64,000 nt of DNA from Streptomyces malaysiensis subsp. samsunensis. GTDB lineage: Bacteria > Actinomycetota > Actinomycetes > Streptomycetales > Streptomycetaceae. Under the pieces are notes generated by a model. The model did no database searches. It was not told the DNA's origin and was given only the letters and a program-made list of their open reading frames with translations. Location of the stretch: contig NZ_JANIIC010000039.1 in assembly GCF_024519315.1 (NCBI RefSeq), forward strand, positions 40,488 through 104,487. The letters are read 5' to 3'. Position numbers and translations under genes: made by a program. Positions 1 through 7,457 of this stretch are shown here, in pieces. Every line of letters starts with the position of its first letter. Positions within the stretch are counted from its first letter, which is position 1.

Positions 1-1033
1 TCGTCGGCGATACGGGAGAGGTCCTCGGCACTGGGCATCAGCTCCCGCACATGGGGCGGAAGGGCGGCGTATGTGCTCACGGCGAGCGGTGCGTTGTTGC
101 TCCGCAGGGCGTACTCGATCGTCCCCTTGTCGCGGCTCTTGGCGATGAGTATCCCGAGCGTCGGGTCATCGCGCTCCTTGTCCCGCACCAGGTCGTCGAC
201 GACGGTGACATAGAAGCCCAGCTGGCCTAGGTGCGCGGGGCGGGCCTTGTCGGTCTTCAACTCGATGACGACGTAGCGGTGCAACTTGCAGTGGTAGAAG
301 AGCAGGTCGATCCGGAACTCCTCGTCCCCGACATGGGGTACTGCCGTCCGACGAAGGCGAAGCCGACCCCCAGTCCGGTCAGGAACCGGACGAGTTGTTG
401 CACCAGCGCGTCCTCGAGGTCGCGCTCTGCCACCTTGCCCGACAGCCGGGTGAAGTCGACTCGGTACGGGCCCCTGACGACCTCGTTGACTGCGTCGGAG
501 TCCTCCGGGACCGTGGCGTCGAAGTTGTTGAGCGCGGCGCCCTGGGTGAGGTGCAGCTGGGCGTCGATCCAGTGGTCGAGCATGACGCGGGACCACCCCT
601 GCTGCACGGCCCGCTGAGCATAGAAGTCCAGCTCAGGGCGAGTCTTGCAGCGGCCCATCAGCAGGGTGATGTGGCCCCAAGGCAATTGGGCAACAGCTTG
701 TTGCCCAATTTGTTCGGGCCATGTTCGAGCCATCTGCTGCATGTACTTGAGATTCCGCGCGCCGAAGCCTCGCTGGTTCGGAAAGGCCGTACGCAATTCG
801 GTCGAGACCCGGTCGATGACCTTGGAGCCCCACCGCTCCCTCTCAGCCCGCTCAAGGATCGTCCGGCCGACTTCCCAGTACATCTTGATCATCTCGGTGT
901 TGACCTTGAGCTGAGCGCGCACGCTCGCCTTCGTGACAATCGTCTTGAGGTCATCGACCAGTTCGAAGAAACCCGCCGGGAGCTCGGACCCCTGTGCGGG
1001 GATGGGCGTCCGCTTCGTGAGTTCGTTCTGCAT
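1..1033 (-). pseudogene. DUF1016/YhcG-type PD-(D/E)XK nuclease, frameshifted, continues past left edge
   Basis: The N-terminal part (ATG at 1033, MQNELTKR) reads as a DUF1016 N-terminal domain through a conserved stretch ending VGRQY. At about 332-337 the frame breaks: the next frame continues at once with VGDEEFRIDLL, FYHCKLHRY and VVIELKT, the nuclease core with its Asp and Glu-x-Lys residues, and stays open to base 1. The break is a short deletion of one or a few bases inside one gene. As written only about 258 residues would be made before missense and stop, without the catalytic centre. Members of this family act as nuclease-like proteins linked to restriction or mobile elements; that role is family knowledge. 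A sequencing error is the alternative. A longer in-frame start exists at 1114. Confidence 0.8.
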
Positions 1034-1220
1034 GATCCGCACGCTCACATAACGAACCGGCACCCAAACCGCCCATCGGGACATTTCCTCCGAACGGGCG
1101 AAGTCGCCCCACACCGTTGACCATCGGCCACCAGCTCTTAACCTCCCGCCCCTGCCCCGCTACGCGCGTTGACCGTAAGCTGCGCTCCACCATCCATCAC
1201 GGGTCATACAAGGGGACGAC

Positions 1221-3041
1221 ATGCCAGCGAGACCTCAACGGCGCGGGGCGGGACGCCGGTTGGCCACGGGATTCGCGGTGCTGGCCGCCGCGGCCGGGGT
1301 GCTGACCGCCGTGAGCCCGGCGGGCGCGGACAGTGCCGCCGCCTCGGACAAGCACCGGCCCGGGAGCACCGTCGACGTACAGCTGCTGTCCTTCAACGAT
1401 CTGCACGGAAACCTGGAGCCCCCGCAGGGCTCCTCGGGCACCGTCGCCGAGACCCAGCCGGACGGCACCACCAAGACGATCCCGGCGGGTGGCGCCGAAT
1501 ACCTCGCCACCTCCCTCCGTAACGCCCGTAAGGGCCACGACTACTCGATCACCGCCGCCGGCGGCGACATGATCGGCGCCAGCCCGCTGTTGTCCGGGCT
1601 CTTCCACGACGAGCCGACCATCGAGGCGCTCAACAAGATGGACCTCGACGTCACGGCGGTCGGCAACCACGAATTCGACGAGGGCCGCACCGAGCTGAAC
1701 CGGATTCAGAACGGCGGCTGCCACCCCGAGGAAGGCTGCTACGAGAAGGGCAAGACCTTCGAGGGCGCCGACTTCCCCTACCTCGCCGCGAACGTCACCG
1801 ACGAGAAGACCGGCAAGCCCATCCTCAAGCCGTACACCGTGTGGCAGCACAAGGGCGTGAAGATCGGCTTCATCGGGGTCACCCTCGAGGGCACCCCGGA
1901 CATCGTCACCGCCGAGGGCGTCAAGGGCCTGAAGTTCCACGACGAGGTCGAGACGATCAACAAGTACGCCAAGGAGCTCCAGCGCAAGGGCGTGAAGTCG
2001 ATCGTCGCGCTGATCCACGAGGGCGGGCTGCCCGCCTCCTCCTCGTACAACTACGACTGTGACAACGGCGGCGCGGGCAAGGGCATCTCCGGCCCCATCG
2101 TCGACATCGCCAAGAACATCACGCCCAAGGTCGACGCCCTGGTCACCGGCCACACCCACCAGGCGTACACCTGCACCATCCCGGACCCGTCCGGCACCCC
2201 GCGCACGGTGACCTCCGCGGCCTCCTTCGGCCGCCTCTACACCGACACCACGCTCACCTACGACCGCCGCACCGGCGACATCGTGCGGACGAGCGTCAAG
2301 GGCGCCAACGCGGCGAACCACGTCGTCGACCGCGACCAGCCCAAGGCCCCCGACATGACCTCGCTCATCGGGCGCTGGAACAAGCTGGCCGCCCCGGTCG
2401 CCGGCAAGCCCGTCGGTTATATCTCCGCCGACGTCAACGGCCGCGGCTCCAGCGCGTACGAGACGCCCCTGGGCGACGTCATCGCCGACGGCCAGCTCGA
2501 AGCGCTCGCCCCGGCCGACAAGGGCGGCGCCCAGCTCGCCTTCATGAACCCCGGCGGTATCCGCTCCGACCTCGCCTACGCGGCGTCGGGCAGTGAGGGC
2601 GACGGGGTGGTGACCTACGGCGAGGCGTTCACAGTCCAGCCGTTCACCAACATGATGAACGTGATCGACCTGACCGGCTCCCAGCTGATCACCGCGCTCC
2701 AACAGCAGGTCAGCGGCTCCAACGAGGCGTCCCCCAGGATCCTCCAGGTCTCCAGGAGCCTCACCTACACCCTGGATCTGACCAAGTCCGGCAAGGACCG
2801 GATCGTCACGGACTCGGTGAAGCTGAACGGCGAGCCGATCGACCCCGCCAAGACCTACCGCGTCGCGCTGAACGAGTTCATCGCGGGCGGCGGCGACGGC
2901 TTCCCCGTCTTCAAGGAGGGCAAGAACAAGCTCGTCGGCGCCTCCGACCTGGACACGTTCACGGCCTACCTGGGCGCGCACTCCTCGCAGTCCGCGCCCC
3001 TGGACCCGCCGAAGGCGGACCGCATCACGATCGTGAAGTAG
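1221..3041 (+). CDS. Secreted bifunctional metallophosphatase/5'-nucleotidase
   Basis: 606 residues. An Arg-rich start and hydrophobic stretch (about 13-37, ending AGADS) form an export signal. The N-terminal calcineurin-like phosphoesterase domain shows the metal-binding motifs FNDLHG (D60, H62), GGD (about 114-116), GNHEFDEG (148-155) and TGHTH (309-313). The C-terminal half (about residue 390 on) is a 5'-nucleotidase substrate domain with NPGGIRSDL and AGGGDGF motifs. By family it hydrolyses extracellular nucleotides to nucleosides and phosphate. The start is preceded by AAGGGG. Two GTTGACC words upstream (1116 and 1168) resemble Pho-box half sites but are too far apart to call a PhoP site. 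Confidence 0.95.
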   Translation: MPARPQRRGAGRRLATGFAVLAAAAGVLTAVSPAGADSAAASDKHRPGSTVDVQLLSFNDLHGNLEPPQGSSGTVAETQPDGTTKTIPAGGAEYLATSLRNARKGHDYSITAAGGDMIGASPLLSGLFHDEPTIEALNKMDLDVTAVGNHEFDEGRTELNRIQNGGCHPEEGCYEKGKTFEGADFPYLAANVTDEKTGKPILKPYTVWQHKGVKIGFIGVTLEGTPDIVTAEGVKGLKFHDEVETINKYAKELQRKGVKSIVALIHEGGLPASSSYNYDCDNGGAGKGISGPIVDIAKNITPKVDALVTGHTHQAYTCTIPDPSGTPRTVTSAASFGRLYTDTTLTYDRRTGDIVRTSVKGANAANHVVDRDQPKAPDMTSLIGRWNKLAAPVAGKPVGYISADVNGRGSSAYETPLGDVIADGQLEALAPADKGGAQLAFMNPGGIRSDLAYAASGSEGDGVVTYGEAFTVQPFTNMMNVIDLTGSQLITALQQQVSGSNEASPRILQVSRSLTYTLDLTKSGKDRIVTDSVKLNGEPIDPAKTYRVALNEFIAGGGDGFPVFKEGKNKLVGASDLDTFTAYLGAHSSQSAPLDPPKADRITIVK

Positions 3042-3056
3042 CCGCCCGACGCCCAA

Positions 3057-3091
3057 CGATGGCCCGGCCGCTTGTGGCGGCCGGGCCATCG
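3057..3091. terminator. Bidirectional hairpin terminator between convergent genes
   Basis: A perfect inverted repeat with 15-base arms (3057-3071 and 3077-3091) and a 5-base loop lies between the 3' ends of the nucleotidase and glycosyltransferase genes. It lacks a long T tract, as is common in streptomycetes. Confidence 0.85.
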
Positions 3092-3096
3092 TCGTG

Positions 3097-4272
3097 TCAC
3101 CGCAGCGCGTCCTCGATCAGATCAGCGGCCCGCCCGGTGCCGCCCTCGGCCCGCACCTCGGCCCGCAGCCGCGCCGAAGTGCGCGCGACCTCCGGATCCG
3201 AGGTGAGGTCGAGCAGCGCGGCGCGCAGGGCCCCGGCGGTGGCCTCCGCCGTGTCGAGGCGCTGGGCCACGCCCAGTTCGACGAGCCGGTCGGCGTTCAT
3301 GGCCTGTTCGGCGCCCTGCGGGACGGCGATCATCGGACAGCCGGTGTAGAGCCCCTCGTTGCTGCCGCCCATCCCCGCATGGGTGATGAACGCGTCGGCC
3401 CGCTCCAGGATCGCCAGTTGCGGCACCCACCGGTGGACCTCGACATTGGCCGGGATCTCCCCCAGCTCGCCGGGGTCGACGTACTTGCCGATCTGGAGCA
3501 CCACATGCCACCCGGGCAGTTCGCCGAAGGCCGCGACGCACTCTCGGTAGAAGCCGGCCTGCCGGGTGTACGCCGAGCCCAGCGAGACCAGCAGCACGTT
3601 CTCCGCGCCTGCGGGACGCTCCCAGCCGCCCTGGTCGGCACGGTCGCCGAGGCACGGTCCCACGAACGTCACCACCTCGGTGTTCACCCGGTCGGCGTTC
3701 GGCTGCATCGCGCGGGGAATGAGCGCGACACAGCGCGGCGGCAGGCCGGAGAAGGCGTTCGGATCCGTGGTGGCGGCACCGGACTCCGCGAGCCACGTCG
3801 CGAACTTCTCCTGATACGCCTCCGCGCCGGGAAGGCTCATGATCTGCGCCCCGATCTCGTCGTGGTACCCCTCCCAGCCCACGATCGTCGGCGACAGCTG
3901 CACCACCGGACGCCCCTGCGCCTCGGCGAGCGCACGGGCCTGGTACGCGCCGATGTCGTACAGATACAGATCGGCCGGATCGCGGTCGTACACGGCGCGC
4001 AGCTGGGGCAGGGCCTGCATGGCGTCGTCCAGGAACAGGGTCATCGCGGCGATCGGGTCCGCCGGCCAGTCGTTGTCGGCCACCGGCAGGGTGGAGTCGA
4101 ACGGCACGAACTCGGCACCGGTCGGCTTGATGACGTCCGCCATGGAGGCACCGTTGGCGTACGTCACCCGGTGCCCGCGCGCCACGAGCTCACGGATGAT
4201 CTCGAGGCTGGGGAGGGTGTGGCTGATGGCGGGGATGCCGACCATGGCGATATGCGCACGGCGACGGGACAT
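3097..4272 (-). CDS. Macrolide-inactivating glycosyltransferase (OleD/Mgt type, GT1)
   Basis: 391 residues, the usual length for OleD, OleI and MgtA. The protein has the two-domain GT-B layout: an N-terminal acceptor domain with the catalytic His (H18 in GIPAISHTLPS) and partner Asp (D106 in YLYDIGAY), and a C-terminal nucleotide-sugar site HRWVPQLAILERADAFITHA followed by GMGGSNEG. Family members move glucose from UDP-glucose to the desosamine 2'-OH of macrolides, inactivating them. There is no polyketide cluster nearby, so a resistance or detoxification role fits better than self-protection. The Shine-Dalgarno-like GAAACGAG (4282-4289) is 9 bases before the ATG and lies inside a long leader hairpin, so expression is probably regulated at translation. 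Confidence 0.93.
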   Translation of the reverse strand: MSRRRAHIAMVGIPAISHTLPSLEIIRELVARGHRVTYANGASMADVIKPTGAEFVPFDSTLPVADNDWPADPIAAMTLFLDDAMQALPQLRAVYDRDPADLYLYDIGAYQARALAEAQGRPVVQLSPTIVGWEGYHDEIGAQIMSLPGAEAYQEKFATWLAESGAATTDPNAFSGLPPRCVALIPRAMQPNADRVNTEVVTFVGPCLGDRADQGGWERPAGAENVLLVSLGSAYTRQAGFYRECVAAFGELPGWHVVLQIGKYVDPGELGEIPANVEVHRWVPQLAILERADAFITHAGMGGSNEGLYTGCPMIAVPQGAEQAMNADRLVELGVAQRLDTAEATAGALRAALLDLTSDPEVARTSARLRAEVRAEGGTGRAADLIEDALR

Positions 4273-4281
4273 GAGACATCA

Positions 4282-4388
4282 CTCGTTTCAGATCTACGGC
4301 GAGATGGACACGACGGCCCGGCGCAGCGGCGATGTCGCCGGTGCGCGGGGCCGAAACGGCGTGTCAGCCGTAGATCTGACGGAACGAG
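4282..4388 (-). promoter_or_regulatory. Leader hairpin sequestering the glycosyltransferase ribosome-binding site (candidate translational attenuator)
   Basis: On the minus strand, arm 4388-4367 pairs with arm 4300-4282. Thirteen consecutive pairs (TCAGATCTACGGC against its complement) are followed by a 3-base bulge (4380-4382) and six more pairs. A further inner helix (4307-4312 with 4360-4365) extends it. The proximal arm contains the GAAACGAG ribosome-binding site of the glycosyltransferase; the distal arm is inside a 9-codon reading frame. This is the layout of macrolide-inducible erm attenuators. The pairing is seen directly; induction by a drug is inferred. Confidence 0.75.
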
Positions 4389-4393
4389 TCCAT
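4364..4393 (-). CDS. Putative 9-residue regulatory leader peptide (MDSFRQIYG)
   Basis: ATG at 4393 opens a frame of nine codons ending in TGA at 4364, reading MDSFRQIYG. Codons 2 to 9 coincide with the distal arm of the leader hairpin, so a ribosome paused here would open the stem and free the glycosyltransferase start. There is no Shine-Dalgarno. TACCGT (4400-4405) fits a -10 box six bases before the ATG, suggesting a leaderless transcript. No clear -35 was seen. The peptide does not match a leader I can name. Confidence 0.55.
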   Translation of the reverse strand: MDSFRQIYG

Positions 4394-4542
4394 GCGGGAA
4401 CGGTACCCGGACCGACACCCGGACCGCCTCCCTATTTCCCGGCCTCAGCAAGCGGTAAGTACCCGCTCAGCGCCGGGCCCTAGGGTCACGAACGCGACGG
4501 GCCGTCTGTTTCTCCCTCCCTCTCCCGACGGACCGTCGCGCC
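4394..4542. other. Intergenic region upstream of the glycosyltransferase leader
   Basis: About 150 bases between the leader peptide and the end of the DUF397 gene. It should hold the glycosyltransferase promoter; only the TACCGT -10 candidate at 4400-4405 stands out. No further gene is seen. Confidence 0.4.
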
Positions 4543-4803
4543 TTATGCTCCGCCTCCCCGGACGCGATCGAAGGCACCGGCCTTGGCGCCACGTATGAAG
4601 GCACGCAGGACGGTGGGTGTGGTGGTCAGGACGACGTGGGGGTCGTCGCTCTCCCTGAGCAGGATGGCGCGGTCGCTCGCGGCGACGTTCACGCAGTTGC
4701 CCGCGTCCCCGCTGTGGGTGGACTTCCGCCACTCAGTGGCAACGTTGATGCAGTTCGACGAGTCCCCGCTGTAGGAGGACTTCCGCCAGTCAGATATGGG
4801 CAC
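4543..4803 (-). CDS. DUF397 protein with duplicated N-terminal motif
   Basis: 86 residues. DUF397 proteins are small partners of XRE/DUF5753 regulators in streptomycetes, normally starting with one WRKSSYSG...NCVEVA motif. Here the motif occurs twice: WRKSSYSGDSSNCINVA (about 6-22) and WRKSTHSGDAGNCVNVA (about 25-41), followed by the normal RDS/W-F tail region ending AFDRVRGGGA. The duplication is in frame and could be a unit-length slippage. It lies 11 bases after a truncated DUF5753 regulator gene on the same strand and probably belonged to one operon with it. Molecular function of the family is not settled. Confidence 0.85.
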   Translation of the reverse strand: MPISDWRKSSYSGDSSNCINVATEWRKSTHSGDAGNCVNVAASDRAILLRESDDPHVVLTTTPTVLRAFIRGAKAGAFDRVRGGGA

Positions 4804-4814
4804 TTCGAAACTCT

Positions 4815-5540
4815 TCAGATACTCCGCGCGATGCGATGGATGAAGTCTCTTGACTCGGCCGAAGTGAGGGCGGCGCCCTCCATACGTTCGAGCACGGTCC
4901 GATACTTGACCAGCTGCGCCTCCGAGTCGAGGAACTCACAGCCGTGATGGACGTCGAGCTGCACAGTGTCCAGTTGCGGAACAGGACCGTGGACGTAGTC
5001 GATCGGTTGACCGTTACCAGGGAACGTGCCCTGCCCGAAGGGGACTACCAGAACCGTGATGTTGGCTTCCTCGCTCATCTCGCCGAGGTGGGTCAACTGA
5101 GCGCGAGCCGTATCCGCTCCGCCGAACTGCATACGCAGCGCCGCCTCATGGATGATCGCCGTATAGCGCACGGGTTCGTCGCGGTGCAGGATCTCCTGCC
5201 GCCTGATGCGGAGGGACAACCGGTGCTCTACTTCGTATTGCCGTAGCGGCGGCACAACCTCCTGGAACAACGCGCGAGCATGGTCCGTCGTCTGCAACAG
5301 GGCCGGAATGTGGATCGCCAGGGCCACCCGCAGCTCGGCGGCATGATGCTCAAGCTCCGCCACGTCGATGAGCGCGGCGGGCAGATGCTCTCGATACTCG
5401 TCCCACCATCCTCGCGTGCGTCCACCTGTCATGTCGGCCAAGGCGTCGACGAGGGCGTCATCAGGGCAGGTGTAGTTACGGGCGAACGCGCGGACCCGGG
5501 GACACCGACCCCACCATCCCCGCACCCTTCGACGCCCCAC
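4815..5540 (-). pseudogene. DUF5753 (Scr1-type) regulator missing its helix-turn-helix domain
   Basis: The frame matches the family from RAFARNYTCPDD onwards (about residue 17), through GWWDEYREHLP, a DUF5753 ligand-like domain and the usual C-terminus. Full-length members are about 280 residues with an N-terminal XRE helix-turn-helix of about 70 residues; that domain is absent and replaced by a short Arg/Trp-rich unrelated stretch. The homology break is near 5500, exactly where a divergent ATP-binding gene fragment also begins. A deletion through both 5' ends and their shared promoter explains this. If translated, the product could not bind DNA in the usual way. Confidence 0.8.
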
Positions 5541-5744
5541 CCAGCCGCCTCGACCGCTTCACCGCCCTCACCGAGGCCGCCGCCAACCTGGACGCGACCT
5601 CGGGGCGCGGCCTGCTCATCGTCCGACTCTGCGCCGACAACTGGGGCGGCTACCCCCTCGCCGACGACCTCTTCGGCATCAGCGGCAAGCTCCTCTGGTT
5701 CGAGCTCACCCCCCCACCAGCACGCCTACGAGATCGCCGCCTGA
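5501..5744 (+). pseudogene. 3' fragment of an ATP-binding (HATPase_c, anti-sigma type) gene
   Basis: No start codon serves this frame. Translation from about 5501 gives DTDPTIPAPFDAPP, then SGRGLLIVRLCADNWGGYP and GKLLWFEL, the G2 box and C-terminal strand typical of small streptomycete HATPase proteins that flank DUF397/XRE gene pairs. Inside a run of C residues near 5710 the frame shifts by one base, after which the usual ending HQHAYEIAA and a stop follow. The N-terminal half is missing. Together with the neighbouring truncated regulator this marks a deletion scar. Confidence 0.7.
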
Positions 5745-5827
5745 CCCCACACGGACCTTTCCCCCAATCGGGTGGTCACCGGTCATTTGCCCCGTGCACA
5801 TGCTCCGATGACCCTACGTTCACACAC

Positions 5828-6720
5828 ATGGTCAGTTCGCGGCACGAGGCCGCACATCGCATCTTTCAAGAACGCCCGGAGTTACTCGCCCCGGTATTCC
5901 GCATATTGGACGTCCCGCTGCCAAAGGAGCAGCCGCCGAGGTGCTCACCCCTGATGCCACGGAGGATCCGTCCGTTGGAACGGACGTGGACAGCGTGTTG
6001 CGCGTGGTTCCGCCTGACGGCGGCGGCTTCCTCCTGGCCATCGAGGCACAGGGGCGCCGCGATCCGGACAAGGCGGTCAGCTGGGCGTACTACCTCTCGT
6101 ACATGGCAGCGAAGCACGAGCTTCCGGCGCTGCTACTCGTAGTCTGCCAGGACAAGAAAACCGCCGACTGGGCGGCGGGGCCCTTTCGCATCGGCGTGGA
6201 GGGGTGGACAGCACTGTCCGTACACCCGCTGGTACTGGGCCCCGGAAACGTCCCGGTGATCCTCGACCCCGAGGAGGCGTCCCAGGATCTGACCCTGGCT
6301 GCCTTCTCGGCCTTGACACATGGGCGCGACCCAAACGCTCCGGCCATACTGAAAACACTGGCTCAGGCCCTCGCCAAGGCCGACCCGGAGTCCCGCCCGT
6401 ACTACTCGGAGCTACTGGAGATCGGCCTGGGGAATACCCCAGCACGAGACGCCTGGAGGAAACTGATGAGCGTGGTAGGCAGCTACTTCCCTGGTCGCGG
6501 CACCCTTGTCGAAGAGACCTTCCTCAAGGGCAAGGCCGTGGGTGAAGCTGTGGGGGGTGCGCGCGCCGTGCTGCGCACCCTGGAAAACAGGGGGATCCGC
6601 ACCTCGGCGGAGATCCGCGAGCGCATCACCAACTGCACCGACATCAAGACACTGGACCACTGGCTCGACCGTGCCATGACCGTCTCCGCCGCCAACGAGC
6701 TCTTCACCGAGGACGACTGA
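5828..6720 (+). pseudogene. Rpn/YhgA-like PD-(D/E)XK-superfamily protein, frameshifted near its N-terminus
   Basis: ATG at 5828 gives MVSSRHEAAHRIFQERPELLAPVFRILDVPLP, a typical N-terminus of a streptomycete family of about 290 residues. Near 5925 the frame shifts; the next frame carries AAAEVLTPDATE and then the nuclease-like core FLLAIEAQGRRDPDKAVSWAYYLSYM and the rest of the protein to 6720. A second small out-of-frame stretch is visible at about 5968-5985, where IRPLER reads in the first frame. A GTG at 5941 could restart translation to give 259 residues lacking the first 38. The C-terminal segment from about 6466 is duplicated immediately downstream. Confidence 0.7.
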
Positions 6721-6725
6721 CGACC

Positions 6726-7001
6726 ATGGCCGTAGTAGGTAGCTATTTCCCCGGCCGGGGAACCCTCATCGAGCAGACCTTCCTCAAGGGCCAGGCCCAC
6801 GGGGAGGCAGCAGGGCTCGCCGAGGGGGTCCTGCGCATCCTCGAACACCGGGGGATCACCGTCCGGTCCGAGACACGCCGCCGCATCAGCGAATGCACAT
6901 ACCGCGACACCCTGCGGCACTGGCTCGACCGCGCCTTCACCGTCTCCCAGGCAGACGAGCTGTTGGACGAGCTCTTCGCAGTGGAGGAGTCGGACCGGTA
7001 G
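6726..7001 (+). CDS. Tandem C-terminal fragment of the preceding Rpn/YhgA-like protein
   Basis: 91 residues beginning MAVVGSYFPGRGTLIEQTFLKG, closely matching the C-terminus of the previous gene (MSVVGSYFPGRGTLVEETFLKG through HWLDRA.TVS.A.EL). It therefore represents only the last quarter of the family, without the nuclease-like core. It sits five bases after the previous stop. It is either a decayed second copy whose front was lost or a small product made by coupling. The family tail is helical and rich in charged residues. Confidence 0.6.
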   Translation: MAVVGSYFPGRGTLIEQTFLKGQAHGEAAGLAEGVLRILEHRGITVRSETRRRISECTYRDTLRHWLDRAFTVSQADELLDELFAVEESDR

Positions 7002-7457
7002 TCACCGGGCGGGCCCGGGGCCACCCCGGGAGCCGTGCCACCGGCGTGCGGTCGCCGACGCGGCGGGAGGGGGCGGGGTCGGAGGGGTGGTGTCCTGGAC
7101 GCTTACGTGTATTTGTGGCGCCAATCTCCGGCCCACGCAAGTCCCCGGTTAATGGCGCCGTAAATATACGGTCCAGGGCGCCGCCCCGGAGGCCCCGCCC
7201 CCGGCACCCACCACCCACCGCGGGCGCACCACAGCAACCACCCACGCACCCGCACCGCGCACCCACCACCCACCGCACCGCGCACCCAACAGCACCCCCG
7301 CGCCCGGCATCGCACCGCACCCACCGCCCGGCGCCCCCGCTCCGTGCCACCGGCCGCCCCCGGAACTCACGCCGAACCCCCACCCATCCGGCACCGACCG
7401 TGCCTACCCTGGTGGCTTCTGAACGGCGAACAACAGTCACCGGGGGGACGGGGCCTC
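7002..7457. repeat. Gene-free region with a C-rich, G-poor tract
   Basis: 456 bases without a convincing gene. Bases about 7196-7345 are almost free of T and made of CACC/CCACC words; an 18-base unit (GCACCCACCACCCACCGC) occurs near 7204 and again near 7258. The complementary strand is G-rich with short G runs. The NACHT gene promoter should lie near the right end. Confidence 0.7.

Noticed and set aside
1116..1174. Pho box upstream of the 5'-nucleotidase
   Set aside because: Two GTTGACC words exist but are 52 bases apart, not the 11-base direct-repeat spacing of PhoP sites.
1197..3089. 630-codon open frame antisense to the nucleotidase gene
   Set aside because: High-GC codon bias leaves the antisense frame open; the plus-strand protein has clear family motifs and the antisense one is low complexity.
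3097..4272. Glycosyltransferase as part of a macrolide biosynthetic cluster
   Set aside because: No polyketide synthase, deoxysugar or tailoring genes are adjacent.
4543..5744. DUF397/DUF5753/ATPase locus as a working toxin-antitoxin-like module
   Set aside because: The regulator lacks its DNA-binding domain and the ATPase is a fragment with a shifted end.
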